DNA from: Parasphingopyxis lamellibrachiae
GTDB lineage: Bacteria; Pseudomonadota; Alphaproteobacteria; Sphingomonadales; Sphingomonadaceae
Length of the DNA: 64,000 bases
Assembly (NCBI RefSeq): GCF_003385775.1
Contig: NZ_QRDP01000004.1
Coordinates: 1,349,763-1,413,762, forward strand
Reading direction: 5' to 3'
In this document: one piece after another, positions 1 to 9,667 of the stretch
How the letters are laid out: each line of letters opens with the position of its first letter
How positions within the stretch are numbered: the stretch's first letter is position 1
Notes under the pieces: model-generated
Told to the model about the DNA's origin: nothing
What the model saw: only the letters and a program-made list of their open reading frames with translations
The model's database searches: none
Program-made: the position numbers and the translations under genes

Positions 1-3000
1 CTACACCAAGATCCGCGGCCATGGCGGCTTCATCCGCGCCGACTGGGACGAGGTGACGGAGATCATCGCAGCTGCCAACGCCTATACAGCCCGCGAACAT
101 GGACCCGACCGGGTTATCGGCTTCTCGCCGATCCCCGCCATGTCGATGGTCTCCTATGCAGCCGGATCGCGTTACCTGTCGCTGCTCGGCGGCACATGCA
201 TGTCTTTTTACGACTGGTATTGCGATCTGCCGCCGGCCTCGCCGATGACGTGGGGTGAGCAGACCGATGTTCCCGAAAGCGCCGACTGGTACAATGCCGG
301 CTTCCTGATGCTCTGGGGCTCGAATGTGCCCCAGACCCGTACGCCGGACGCCCATTTCTATACCGAAGCGCGCTACAAAGGGACCAAATCGGTAGTCGTC
401 TCGCCCGATTATTCGGAAGCGGCCAAATTCTCGGATATCTGGCTCCATCCCAAACAGGGCACCGACGCCGCACTGGCCATGGCCATGGGCCATGTCATCC
501 TGCGCGAATATCATCTCGACCGGCAGGCCCAATATTTCGAAGACTATGCCCGCCGCTATACCGATATGCCGATGCTCGTACGCCTCGTCGCGAAGGACGG
601 GCAATATGTTCCCGAACGGTTGGTCCGTGCCAGCGAATTCGAGGGTGCGCTGGGCGAAGACAATAATGGCGAGTGGAAGACGGTCGCGTTCGACGAAAAG
701 TCCGGCACTATCGTTGCTCCGAACGGCTCGGTCGGTTTTCGCTGGGGCGACAAGGGCAAATGGAACCTGGAAGAGAAGGAAAGCAGCGGCGACGATACAA
801 AACTGCGCCTGACCAATATTCTCGATCAGGACCAAGACGGCGTCCTCGATGTCGCCTTTCCCTATTTCGGCAATCGCGATCATGACTATTTCGAGGGAAC
901 AGACCATCCCGACACGCTGATGCGGCGGGTTCCGGTAAAGAAAATCGCGCTGGCGGAGGGCGAAGCCTATGTCGCCACGGTCTATGACCTGTTCATGGCC
1001 AATTATGGCCTCGATCGGGGGCTGGGCGGCGATAACCTGGCCAAGAGTTACGACGAGAACGAACCCTATACGCCCGCTTGGGCCGAACAGATAACCGGGG
1101 TTCCCGCCGACCATATCATTACCGTTGCCCGCGAATTCGCGTCCAATGCCGAAAAGACCAAAGGCAAATCGATGGTCATCCTCGGGGCCGGGCTGAACCA
1201 CTGGTACCATATGGACATGAACTATCGGGGGATCATCAATCTCCTGATCATGTGCGGTTGCGTGGGGCAGTCCGGCGGCGGCTGGTCGCATTATGTCGGA
1301 CAGGAAAAACTGCGCCCGCAGACGGGCTGGCTGCCGCTCGCCTTCGGCCTCGACTGGAGCCGGCCGCCACGGCAGATGAACTCGACAAGTTTTTTCTATG
1401 CCCATTCCGATCAATGGCGCTACGAAACGCTGGACGTCAGCGAGATCATGTCGCCCACCGCGCCCGAAGGCGATTGGGGCGGTTCGCTGATCGATTACAA
1501 TGTTCGTGCCGAACGGATGGGCTGGCTGCCTTCCGCACCCCAGCTCAAAACCAATTCGCTCGATATTGCGAAGGCGGCGAAAGAGGCTGGAAAAGAGCCG
1601 AAAGACTATGTCGTGGAGTCGCTTAAATCCGGCGATCTCGAACTTTCCTGTCACGATCCCGACGATCCGGCCAACTGGCCGCGCAACATGTTTGTCTGGC
1701 GATCCAATCTGCTCGGTTCGTCCGGCAAGGGCCACGAATATCTGCTCAAGCACCTGCTCGGCACGAGCCATGGTGTGCAGGGTAAGGATCTTGGCGAGAT
1801 GGGCCATACCAAGCCCGAAGACGTAGTCTGGCATGAGGAAGCCCCCGAGGGAAAACTGGACCTCCTCGTGACGCTCGATTTCCGCATGTCGACGACCTGC
1901 GTCTATTCGGACATCGTTTTGCCGACCGCGACCTGGTACGAAAAGAACGACCTTAACACCTCGGACATGCACCCCTTCATCCATCCGCTGTCGGCTGCCG
2001 TCGATCCGGTTTGGGAGTCCCGTTCCGACTGGGAAATATACAAGACGATCGCCAAGAAATTCTCCGAGATCGCGCCCGAAGTGCTGGGCGAGGAAGAAGA
2101 TGTCGTCCTGACGCCGATCCTGCACGACACGCCAGGCGAAATCGCCCAGCCTATGGATGTTGCGGACTGGACCAAGGACGAGGTGGATCCCGTCCCCGGC
2201 CAGACCATGCCGCAAATTGCGGTCGTGAAACGCGATTATCCCAACCTTTACAAGCAATTCACGGCTCTTGGCCCGTTGATGGACAAGCTTGGGAATGGCG
2301 GCAAGGGCATTGGCTGGAACACCGAAGATGAGGTCGATCATCTCAAAGCGCTCAACGGCGTGGTGACCGATGAAGGCCCGACCAAGGGCATGGCGAAGAT
2401 CGAAAGCGATATCGACGCCACCGAGGTAATTCTGATGCTGGCACCCGAAACCAATGGCGAGGTCGCCGTCAAGGCATGGGAGGCTCTGGAAGGCTTTACC
2501 GGGCGCGATCATGCGCATCTGGCGCGGCCCAAGGAAGATGAGAAAATCCGCTATCGCGATGTGGTGGCCCAGCCGCGCAAGATAATCTCGTCGCCAACCT
2601 GGTCGGGAATCGAGAGCGAAAGCGTTTGCTATAATGCCGGCTACACGAACGTTCATGAGCTGATCCCTTGGCGGACGCTGACCGGACGGCAACAATTGTA
2701 TCAGGATCACAAATGGATGCGGGCATTCGGCGAAGGGTTCTGCGTCTATCGCCCGCCGATCGACACCAAGGCCGTCAAGCCAATGCTCGATCGTGCCGAG
2801 GGGCAAGACCATGTAATCCTGAACTTCATCACGCCGCATCAGAAATGGGGCATCCATTCAACCTATACCGACAACCTCCTGATGCTGACCCTGTCGCGGG
2901 GCGGCCCGATTGTCTGGATGTCGGAAATCGATGCGGCCAAAGCCGGGATCGTGGATAATGACTGGGTGGAGGCGTTCAATTCCAACGGTGCGCTCGTTGC

Positions 3001-3310
3001 CCGGGCCGTCGTCTCCCAGCGCATGAAAGAGGGAACCTTGTTCATGTATCATGCACAGGAAAAGATCGTGAACGTGCCAGGATCGCCGGTCACGGGCAAT
3101 CGCGGCGGCATCCATAACTCGGTTACCCGCGCGATCCTGAAACCGACCCATATGATCGGCGGCTATGCCCAGCAAAGCTACGGTTTCAACTATTATGGAA
3201 CGGTCGGATCGAACCGCGACGAATTTGTGATCGTTCGCAAACTGACGGATGTCGACTGGCTTGACGGACCTGAAAACAGGCTGTCCCCGGATATGGAGGC
3301 AGCAGAATGA
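1..3310 (+). CDS. narG: Respiratory nitrate reductase alpha subunit, 5'-truncated by the window
   Basis: This is the molybdenum catalytic subunit of membrane-bound nitrate reductase, which reduces nitrate to nitrite on the cytoplasmic face. The reading frame is open from base 2, so the gene begins outside the window. The family is about 1,240 residues long, so roughly the first 150 residues, including the N-terminal [4Fe-4S] ligands, are missing. The WYCDLPPASPMTWGEQTD segment near base 220 carries the Asp that coordinates Mo in NarG proteins. The C-terminal molybdopterin-binding portion is intact and ends NRLSPDMEAAE. Its stop overlaps the narH start (ATGA), indicating translational coupling. 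The assignment is firm. Confidence 0.97.
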   Translation, partial: YTKIRGHGGFIRADWDEVTEIIAAANAYTAREHGPDRVIGFSPIPAMSMVSYAAGSRYLSLLGGTCMSFYDWYCDLPPASPMTWGEQTDVPESADWYNAGFLMLWGSNVPQTRTPDAHFYTEARYKGTKSVVVSPDYSEAAKFSDIWLHPKQGTDAALAMAMGHVILREYHLDRQAQYFEDYARRYTDMPMLVRLVAKDGQYVPERLVRASEFEGALGEDNNGEWKTVAFDEKSGTIVAPNGSVGFRWGDKGKWNLEEKESSGDDTKLRLTNILDQDQDGVLDVAFPYFGNRDHDYFEGTDHPDTLMRRVPVKKIALAEGEAYVATVYDLFMANYGLDRGLGGDNLAKSYDENEPYTPAWAEQITGVPADHIITVAREFASNAEKTKGKSMVILGAGLNHWYHMDMNYRGIINLLIMCGCVGQSGGGWSHYVGQEKLRPQTGWLPLAFGLDWSRPPRQMNSTSFFYAHSDQWRYETLDVSEIMSPTAPEGDWGGSLIDYNVRAERMGWLPSAPQLKTNSLDIAKAAKEAGKEPKDYVVESLKSGDLELSCHDPDDPANWPRNMFVWRSNLLGSSGKGHEYLLKHLLGTSHGVQGKDLGEMGHTKPEDVVWHEEAPEGKLDLLVTLDFRMSTTCVYSDIVLPTATWYEKNDLNTSDMHPFIHPLSAAVDPVWESRSDWEIYKTIAKKFSEIAPEVLGEEEDVVLTPILHDTPGEIAQPMDVADWTKDEVDPVPGQTMPQIAVVKRDYPNLYKQFTALGPLMDKLGNGGKGIGWNTEDEVDHLKALNGVVTDEGPTKGMAKIESDIDATEVILMLAPETNGEVAVKAWEALEGFTGRDHAHLARPKEDEKIRYRDVVAQPRKIISSPTWSGIESESVCYNAGYTNVHELIPWRTLTGRQQLYQDHKWMRAFGEGFCVYRPPIDTKAVKPMLDRAEGQDHVILNFITPHQKWGIHSTYTDNLLMLTLSRGGPIVWMSEIDAAKAGIVDNDWVEAFNSNGALVARAVVSQRMKEGTLFMYHAQEKIVNVPGSPVTGNRGGIHNSVTRAILKPTHMIGGYAQQSYGFNYYGTVGSNRDEFVIVRKLTDVDWLDGPENRLSPDMEAAE

Positions 3311-4833
3311 AAGTCCGCGCACAAATCGGCATGGTGCTGAATCTCGATAAATGTATCGGCTGCCACACCTGCTCCGTCACCTGCAAGAACGTCTGGACCA
3401 GCCGCGAAGGCATGGAATATGCATGGTTCAACAATGTCGAGACCAAGCCCGGCATCGGCTATCCGAAGGACTGGGAAAACCAGAACCGCTGGAATGGTGG
3501 CTGGGAACGGATACGCAGTGGTCGGATCCGCCCGCGGATGGGCGGCAAATGGCGGGTGCTGGCGAAAATTTTCGCCAATCCCGACCTTCCCGAGATCGAC
3601 GATTATTATGAACCCTTCACCTTCGATTACGAGCATCTGCAAAACGCGCCCGAAATGAAAGCTATGCCGACGGCGCGGCCGCGTTCGCTGGTTTCGGGCG
3701 AGCGGATGGAAAAGATCGAATGGGGCCCGAACTGGGAGGAAATCCTCGGCGGCGAATTCTCCAAACGCTCGGAAGACTACAATTTCGAGGGCATCCAGAA
3801 GGACATTTACGGCGAGTTCGAAAATACCTTCATGATGTACCTGCCGCGGCTCTGCGAACATTGCCTTAACCCGACCTGCGTCGCCGCCTGCCCTTCTGGC
3901 GCCATCTACAAGCGCGAGGAAGACGGCATCGTCCTGATCGACCAGGAGAAATGCCGGGGCTGGCGGATGTGTGTTTCGGGCTGCCCCTACAAGAAGATCT
4001 ACTACAACTGGAACACCGGCAAATCCGAAAAATGTATCTTCTGCTATCCGCGGATCGAAGCCGGCCAGCCAACCGTTTGTTCCGAAACCTGTGTCGGCCG
4101 CATCCGCTATCTCGGCGTTTTGCTTTACGATGCTGACCGGATAGAGGAAGCTGCATCGACCGAGGACGAGCAGGATCTTTACCAGGCCCAGCTCGATATC
4201 TTCCTCGACCCCAATGATCCCGCGGTGATCGAACAGGCCCGCAAGGATGGCGTTCCCGATGCCTGGCTGGAATCGGCCAAGACATCGCCCGTCTACAAGA
4301 TGGCGATGGACTGGAAGGTCGCCTTCCCGCTCCATCCGGAATACCGGACGCTGCCGATGGTCTGGTATGTCCCGCCCCTGTCGCCGATCAACGCGGCGGC
4401 CAATGCCGGGCAGATAGCGGTCAATGACGACATGCCCGATGTCCGTTCGCTGCGTATCCCGCTCAAATATCTCGCCAATTTGCTCACGGCGGGCAAGGAA
4501 GAGCCGGTCGCGCTGTGCCTCGAGCGGATGCTCGCCATGCGCAGCTATATGCGCTCGAAAACCATAGACGGTGTCATTGCATCCGATACGGCCGAAAAGG
4601 TCGGCCTGACCGTCCAGCAGGTCGAGGACATGTATCACATCATGGCGATTGCCAATTATGAGGATCGCTTTGTCATCCCGACCACGCACCGGGAAGAGGT
4701 GGAGGACGCCTATGATGTGCGCGGCGGCTGCGGCTTTTCATTCGGCAATGGCTGTTCGGGGGGATCCTCCGAACCGAACCTGTTCGGCACGCCGACGAAG
4801 AAACGCGTCCAGACGCCGACGGAGATATTCTGA
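3307..4833 (+). CDS. narH: Respiratory nitrate reductase beta subunit (iron-sulfur)
   Basis: This is the electron-transfer subunit that passes electrons from the NarI hemes to NarG. The 508 residues are typical of the family. Ferredoxin-type cysteine clusters are visible: CIGCHTCSVTC near the N-terminus, CEHCLNPTCVAACP and CRGWRMCVSGCP in the middle, and CIFCYP with CSETC further on. The Trp in CRGWRMC replaces one Cys, as in known NarH proteins, where it gives a [3Fe-4S] centre. The start overlaps the narG stop and the stop overlaps the narJ start, so subunit production is coupled. Confidence 0.98.
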   Translation: MKVRAQIGMVLNLDKCIGCHTCSVTCKNVWTSREGMEYAWFNNVETKPGIGYPKDWENQNRWNGGWERIRSGRIRPRMGGKWRVLAKIFANPDLPEIDDYYEPFTFDYEHLQNAPEMKAMPTARPRSLVSGERMEKIEWGPNWEEILGGEFSKRSEDYNFEGIQKDIYGEFENTFMMYLPRLCEHCLNPTCVAACPSGAIYKREEDGIVLIDQEKCRGWRMCVSGCPYKKIYYNWNTGKSEKCIFCYPRIEAGQPTVCSETCVGRIRYLGVLLYDADRIEEAASTEDEQDLYQAQLDIFLDPNDPAVIEQARKDGVPDAWLESAKTSPVYKMAMDWKVAFPLHPEYRTLPMVWYVPPLSPINAAANAGQIAVNDDMPDVRSLRIPLKYLANLLTAGKEEPVALCLERMLAMRSYMRSKTIDGVIASDTAEKVGLTVQQVEDMYHIMAIANYEDRFVIPTTHREEVEDAYDVRGGCGFSFGNGCSGGSSEPNLFGTPTKKRVQTPTEIF

Positions 4834-5570
4834 TGACGGTAAAAAGCTTCCAGGTCCTCTCGCTGTTGCTGGCCTATCCGACAATCGATATTCAGGCCGC
4901 ATCGTGCGAGTTTAGCGACATCCTGACAGGCGAAGGCCTGGTTCCGACCGAGCATCTGGCGGCGCTGGACCGGCTGATAGACGAATATCGGAGCCGCGAG
5001 TTGCTCGATCTGCAGGAGCGTTATGTGCTGCTGTTCGACCGCACCCGCTCTCTCTCCCTGCATCTGTTCGAGCATGTCCATGGCGAAAGCCGGGACCGCG
5101 GTCAGGCCATGGTCGACCTCAAGGCCATGTACGAGGATCGCGGACTGGAGATCGACAGCAAGGAATTGCCCGATTTCATCCCGCTTTTTCTCGAATTTAT
5201 CTCGACGCTGCCCAAAGAGGACGCGATCGATCTGCTCGGCCAGCCGGCTCATGTGATAGCCGCGCTCGGCGAGAGGCTCGCCAAACGGGAAAGCGGCTAT
5301 GCGGCCGTGTTGCTGGCACTCGCTGCGATGGCTGAGGTTGACCCCGAAGCGATCAAGGCGCTGCTCGACGAGCCCGACGACGATCCTGACGACCTGGAGG
5401 CCCTCGATGCCGTTTGGGAGGCCGAGAATGTAACTTTCGGGCCCGGCTCTCCCGATGAAGGCTGCCCAAAGGTCGACGGAATGCTGGATCGGCTGGCGGC
5501 TGAGATCACTTCCCCGGCCAAGGCGGCAGGGGCCGAAACCGTTCAGAGCGGGAGCGCGAACAATGGCTGA
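4833..5570 (+). CDS. narJ: Nitrate reductase assembly chaperone (NarJ)
   Basis: This is a 245-residue protein of the NarJ/TorD chaperone family. It binds apo-NarG and is needed for cofactor insertion before the enzyme docks on NarI. Evidence is its position between narH and narI, its size, and the family-like stretch FDRTRSLSLHLFEHVHGESRDRGQAMVDL. The C-terminus is acidic and low in complexity. The start shares a base with the narH stop, and its end overlaps the narI start by 8 bases. Confidence 0.94.
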   Translation: MTVKSFQVLSLLLAYPTIDIQAASCEFSDILTGEGLVPTEHLAALDRLIDEYRSRELLDLQERYVLLFDRTRSLSLHLFEHVHGESRDRGQAMVDLKAMYEDRGLEIDSKELPDFIPLFLEFISTLPKEDAIDLLGQPAHVIAALGERLAKRESGYAAVLLALAAMAEVDPEAIKALLDEPDDDPDDLEALDAVWEAENVTFGPGSPDEGCPKVDGMLDRLAAEITSPAKAAGAETVQSGSANNG

Positions 5571-6258
5571 TTTTTTGAACAATATGGTCTTCGGCATTTA
5601 TCCCTATATCGCGCTCTCCGTGCTCGCGATCGGGTCCGTCATTCGCTACGACCGGGAACCCTATAGCTGGCGGTCGGGCTCGAGCCAGCTCCTGCGCCGC
5701 CGCCAGCTGATGGTGGGATCGGTACTGTTCCATCTCGGTGTGCTGCTGATTTTCGCGGGGCATTTCGTTGGATTGCTGACCCCCATCGCATTTTTCGATG
5801 CGCTCGGCGTCAGCCATGGCGCAAAACAGCTTCTTGCAATCGTTGCCGGCGGCGTGGCCGGCCTGTTCGCCTTTGTCGGCGCGACGATGCTCCTGCACAG
5901 GCGGCTGTTCGATCCACGCATCCGCCGCACCTCGAGCTTCAGCGACATAGCGATCCTGTTTTTGCTCTGGTTGCAGCTGGTGCTCGGCATGGCGACGATT
6001 TTTGTTTCGCTCGACCATCTCGATGGCCATGAAATGGTGAAATTCATGTCCTGGGCGCAGGGAATTTTCACCTTCGAAGCGGGTGCAGCCAGCTATGTTC
6101 TGGACGTTCATCCGATCTTCAAGGCGCATCTTTTCCTTGGCCTGACGATCCTGCTGCTCTTTCCCTTCACACGGCTGGTTCACATGCTGTCCGCCCCGGT
6201 CCGCTATATCTGGCGGCCCGGATACCAGATCGTGCGCAGCAAAAAGGCGCTGTCATGA
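5563..6258 (+). CDS. narI: Respiratory nitrate reductase gamma subunit (cytochrome b)
   Basis: This is the membrane subunit that oxidises quinol and carries two b-type hemes. The chosen start is ATG 5563 (MADFLNNMVFGIYPY), giving 231 residues. The longer frame upstream of it is narJ sequence read out of phase. About five hydrophobic helices are visible. Candidate axial His ligands lie in SVLFHLGVLLIFAGHFVG and in the C-terminal FKAHLFLGL and RLVHMLSAP segments, as in the NarI family. The gene overlaps narJ by 8 bases and the following isomerase gene by ATGA. Confidence 0.96.
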   Translation: MADFLNNMVFGIYPYIALSVLAIGSVIRYDREPYSWRSGSSQLLRRRQLMVGSVLFHLGVLLIFAGHFVGLLTPIAFFDALGVSHGAKQLLAIVAGGVAGLFAFVGATMLLHRRLFDPRIRRTSSFSDIAILFLLWLQLVLGMATIFVSLDHLDGHEMVKFMSWAQGIFTFEAGAASYVLDVHPIFKAHLFLGLTILLLFPFTRLVHMLSAPVRYIWRPGYQIVRSKKALS

Positions 6259-7082
6259 TCACCGGCATGAGCGAACATCCGCAGGGCGGCGAGCCAATCA
6301 GCGTCAATGGCACACCAGTTCCGCCCGAGGCGATTGCCGCCGAGGCGCAGAACCATCCCTCGGACAACCCCGAAACGGCATGGGCCGCAGCAGCAGAGGC
6401 CCTGGCGGTCAAAGCACTGCTTCTCGGCGAAGCGGAGCGACTGGAAATCGAAGTCGCTGAGCTTAAGGATGACAAAGGCCGCGAGCTGGCGCCCGAAGAC
6501 GCCCGGATAGAGGCCCTGCTCGAGCAGGAAGTGCAGACGCCCAAAGCCGATGAAGAAACCTGTCTGCGCTTCTATGAGCAGCACAAATCCCGGTTCACGA
6601 GCCCCGATCTGGCTGAAGCCTCCCATATCCTGTTCGCGGCGCGGCAGGATGACGAAACCGCTTATAGCAAGGCCGTCGCCGATGCTCAGGGCATCATCGC
6701 GGAGCTGAAGGACAATCCCGAGCACTTTGCCGATCTGGCCAAGCTGCATTCGGCCTGTCCGTCGGCGGATCAAGGTGGAAATCTGGGGCAACTCGGCCCC
6801 GGTCAGACGGTCGACGAGTTCGATACCTTTCTGTTCAATCTCGAGGAAGGGCAACTCTGCCCGGTCCCGGTCAAAACGCGATACGGCGCGCATGTCTTGA
6901 AAGTCGGTCGCAAAATGGCCGGCGAGACGCTCCCGTTCGAAGCCGTTCGCGCTCGGATTGCCGACTATCTGGAAGAGGCAAGTTGGCGACGGGCTGTCGC
7001 CCAGTATATTGGGATCCTCGCCGGGCGGGCCGAACTTCAGGGCCTCGACCTTCAGGGCAATGCCAGCCCTCTGGTCCAGTAG
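6255..7082 (+). CDS. PpiC-type (parvulin) peptidyl-prolyl isomerase of the nar operon
   Basis: This 275-residue protein has a parvulin domain at about residues 115-220, with the typical start EASHILFAA, the FADLAKLHSACPSADQGGNLG region and the end RYGAHVLKVGRK. There is no signal peptide, so it probably acts in the cytoplasm. It is translationally coupled to narI (ATGA). Similar parvulins sit downstream of narI in other proteobacteria, and a role in folding or maturation of the nitrate reductase is inferred from that context. The N-terminal 110 residues are charged and helical and may form a chaperone-like lobe. Confidence 0.9.
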   Translation: MITGMSEHPQGGEPISVNGTPVPPEAIAAEAQNHPSDNPETAWAAAAEALAVKALLLGEAERLEIEVAELKDDKGRELAPEDARIEALLEQEVQTPKADEETCLRFYEQHKSRFTSPDLAEASHILFAARQDDETAYSKAVADAQGIIAELKDNPEHFADLAKLHSACPSADQGGNLGQLGPGQTVDEFDTFLFNLEEGQLCPVPVKTRYGAHVLKVGRKMAGETLPFEAVRARIADYLEEASWRRAVAQYIGILAGRAELQGLDLQGNASPLVQ

Positions 7083-7129
7083 AGAAATGCGTAAAGAACC
7101 AATCCAGGTTTTGCGAAGCGAGGCCCCGA

Positions 7130-7669
7130 ATGGGGAGTAAAGCCAGACTGTGCGGAGCGATATTGGCGGGCGGCCAGGCGCGCCGCTTCGGCTCGGACAA
7201 GGCCCAGGCCCTGGTTGACGGCGAACGCCTGATAGACCGCGCCATTGCACAGTTGGAGCCGCAGGTATCCGAACTGATAATCTGCGGGCGGAGGCTGCCG
7301 GCCCGCACATGTGTCGCGGACTATCCGGAACCGGGTCTCGGCCCCCTGGGCGGCCTGGCCGGAGCCCTGCACTATGCACGGCGCCGGAATATGCGCGCAG
7401 TTCTCAGCACCGGGTGCGATATCCTGAACCTCCCTGCGGACATTGCCGATCGCCTGTCGGGCGATGGCGCTGCGATCGTTGCCGAACTGCCCGTCATTGG
7501 CTGCTGGCCTACCGCCCTTGCCGGCCCCCTCGACAGGTTTCTCGATAGCGGAGGCCGCTCCCTTTATGCCTTTGCCGATATGATCGGCGCAAAGCGGATA
7601 ACGCTGCCGGAACCGCTGGTGAATATTAACCGTCCCGAAGATCTGGAACGACTGCGGCAATGCGCCTAG
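7130..7669 (+). CDS. mobA: Molybdenum cofactor guanylyltransferase
   Basis: MobA joins GMP to molybdopterin to make the MGD cofactor that NarG needs. The start chosen is ATG 7130 (MGSKARLCGAILAGG), giving 179 residues. The frame extends upstream, but that part is isomerase sequence out of phase. The nucleotide-binding motif GAILAGGQARRFGSDKA, the GPLGGLAGAL segment and the terminal VNINRPEDL motif are diagnostic for MobA. It lies 47 bp after the isomerase gene and probably belongs to the nar operon, so the cofactor is supplied together with its main client. Confidence 0.92.
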   Translation: MGSKARLCGAILAGGQARRFGSDKAQALVDGERLIDRAIAQLEPQVSELIICGRRLPARTCVADYPEPGLGPLGGLAGALHYARRRNMRAVLSTGCDILNLPADIADRLSGDGAAIVAELPVIGCWPTALAGPLDRFLDSGGRSLYAFADMIGAKRITLPEPLVNINRPEDLERLRQCA

Positions 7670-7899
7670 CGGGTATCCGCAACCCCCTCTCCATTTCCTG
7701 ATGAGCCGCACGTTCGAGGCCAGTCACGCTGCAGCACCCAGACGGTCGCTGTCCAATCGCAACGCAAAAAGACAACCGAATGCGAGTTGCCGGCAAGGCC
7801 GGTTCGGCCCGACACTCAGCCCGGCCATTCACCGGCACAGATATCCATGGCGACGGTGAGCACCCAATCCGGCCTGGGCCAGCCAGCACAGGGGGCAAT

Positions 7900-9285
7900 A
7901 TGCCTTTCAATCGACGGCAGTTTATCTCAGGCGTCGGCGCACTCGCGGCCTCTATGGGGCATGCCCATGCAAGCCCATCCCGGCGCCCACCGAACATCGT
8001 GTTCATTCTCGCGGACGACCTTGGATGCAGCGATATCAGCCTGTTGGGCCGAACCGAATATTCAACGCCTCACATCGACAGTATCGGCACCGGCGGCGTC
8101 ATACTGCCCCAGGGCTATGCCAATTCTTCAGTGTGTTCGCCGACCCGCTTTGCGCTCGCAACCGGGCGCTATCAATATCGGCTGCGCGGTGGCCTTGAGG
8201 AGCCAATAGGCGCGGAACCCGAACCCGTCGGCCTTCCGCCTGAGCATCCGACCATCGCGTCCGAGTTTCGCAATGCTGGCTATCGGACGGGTCTGGTCGG
8301 TAAATGGCATATGGGATCCCTGCCCGACTATGGCCCCACGCTCAGCGGCTATGACAGTTTTTTCGGCGTCCGGCTCGGCTATGCAGACTATTTCAGCCAT
8401 AGCGATCATATCGATGGCTCCGGAGGGAGCGGCCTCTACGAAGGTCAGCAGATCATCGAACGCCACGGTTATCTGACCGACTTGCTCTCGGATCGCGCGG
8501 CAACCGATATCGCCGCGGCCGCGAGAGATCGGGTTCCGCTGTTCTTAAGCCTGCACTACACCGCCCCCCACTGGCCCTGGGAAGGCCCCGAGGATGAGGA
8601 GGCGTCGCGCCATATCCGCTATCTCCTCCATCATGACGGCGGCAGCGAGGCGACCTATGCCGAGATGGTAGGCGCGCTCGATCGCGGTATCGGGCGGGTG
8701 CTCGATGCCATTGAGAGGTCAGATCAGGCTGACAATACGATCATTGTTTTCACGAGCGACAATGGCGGCGAGCGCTTTTCTTACACATGGCCCTATGTCG
8801 GCATGAAGGGGGATCTTCTCGAAGGCGGTATCCGGGTACCCCTTTTGATCCGCTGGCCGGACCGCATCGCGCCTGGAAGCGTTTCCGAGCAGACTGCGAT
8901 GTCGATGGATTTCATGCCGACTCTATTGGCTGCCGCAGGACGCACGCCCGATCCGCGCTACCCGGCCGACGGGATCGACATCCTCCCGCAGATCACCGGT
9001 TCGGCGGAACCGGTAGATCGCAAACTGTATTGGCGTCACAAGGCGAACGATCAGAAAGCCGTGCGCTTCGGCCAGTGGAAATGGTTGAGCATCAATGGCC
9101 ATGAATATCTGTTCGACCTGTCCAGGGATCGCCAGGAACGCGCCAATCTTGCCGATCACCAACCCGAAATTTTCGCCGAGCTCAGGGCGGACTGGGAAGC
9201 CTGGAACGCCACAATGCTGCCCTATCCGGACGATTCGTTCAGCTATTCACTAAACGGAGCCGGCCAGATTGCCGAGCACGACTAG
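7900..9285 (+). CDS. Tat-exported sulfatase (alkaline phosphatase superfamily)
   Basis: This is a predicted arylsulfatase-type enzyme of 461 residues. The start chosen is ATG 7900, because it gives a twin-arginine signal (NRRQFISGVGALAAS) with a cleavage-like AHA site near residue 24. A longer in-frame start at 7780 would bury that signal. The metal-binding PNIVFILADDLGCSD segment and the CSPTR motif with Cys79, the residue converted to formylglycine, mark an active type I sulfatase. The substrate is not readable. The gene stands alone before the catabolic cluster and meets the convergent thioesterase gene with only 3 bp between stops. Removal of sulfate from a sulfated substrate of that cluster is possible but unproven. 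Confidence 0.9.
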   Translation: MPFNRRQFISGVGALAASMGHAHASPSRRPPNIVFILADDLGCSDISLLGRTEYSTPHIDSIGTGGVILPQGYANSSVCSPTRFALATGRYQYRLRGGLEEPIGAEPEPVGLPPEHPTIASEFRNAGYRTGLVGKWHMGSLPDYGPTLSGYDSFFGVRLGYADYFSHSDHIDGSGGSGLYEGQQIIERHGYLTDLLSDRAATDIAAAARDRVPLFLSLHYTAPHWPWEGPEDEEASRHIRYLLHHDGGSEATYAEMVGALDRGIGRVLDAIERSDQADNTIIVFTSDNGGERFSYTWPYVGMKGDLLEGGIRVPLLIRWPDRIAPGSVSEQTAMSMDFMPTLLAAAGRTPDPRYPADGIDILPQITGSAEPVDRKLYWRHKANDQKAVRFGQWKWLSINGHEYLFDLSRDRQERANLADHQPEIFAELRADWEAWNATMLPYPDDSFSYSLNGAGQIAEHD

Positions 9286-9288
9286 GCG

Positions 9289-9660
9289 TCAGCGTCTGGT
9301 GCGCACCATGGTTGCCGATGCCGTCGCCAGCAATTTCCCAGAACTGTTTTCCAGTTCGGCTTCGACAAACACGAACCGCTTGCTGCACCGTATGATCGAG
9401 GCGCCCGCGACAATCCGGCCTTCCGCACAAGGCCGCAGGAAGCTCGTCCGCAAGTCCACGGTCTGCAAATATTCGTCCGCATCGATCCGGGTGCGTGCGG
9501 CGCGGGCCATAACAGTGTCCGCCAGCGCCAGATAGACGCCGCCATGCACCTGTCCCAGATCATGCATATGGCGGTCGTCGACATCCAGTTCGACTGTGAA
9601 CCGCTCGTCGGACAGGCCGACAATGTTCAGCCCGAGCAGCGCGTTGAAACCGCTGGTCAC
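9289..9660 (-). CDS. PaaI-like hotdog thioesterase
   Basis: This 123-residue single-domain hotdog-fold protein carries the motif DLGQVHGGVYLALADTVM, where the HGG and Asp region binds and hydrolyses the acyl-CoA thioester in PaaI/YdiI-type enzymes. It lies 7 bp downstream of the acyl-CoA dehydrogenase gene in the same direction, so the two form an operon. A role in releasing CoA from dead-end or aromatic acyl-CoA intermediates is inferred from family and context. The exact substrate is unknown. Confidence 0.85.
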   Translation of the reverse strand: MTSGFNALLGLNIVGLSDERFTVELDVDDRHMHDLGQVHGGVYLALADTVMARAARTRIDADEYLQTVDLRTSFLRPCAEGRIVAGASIIRCSKRFVFVEAELENSSGKLLATASATMVRTRR

Positions 9661-9667
9661 AAACGGC

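Noticed and set aside
3193-4689. 498-residue open frame antisense to narH
   Set aside because: The forward frame encodes NarH with all Fe-S cysteines. The reverse frame has no recognisable domain and arises from codon bias in GC-rich DNA.
7781-7797. Possible direct-repeat copy before the sulfatase gene
   Set aside because: GCGAGT is present, but the second hexamer 11 bp away (GCAAGG) fits poorly, and the site is over 100 bp from the start. It was not counted.
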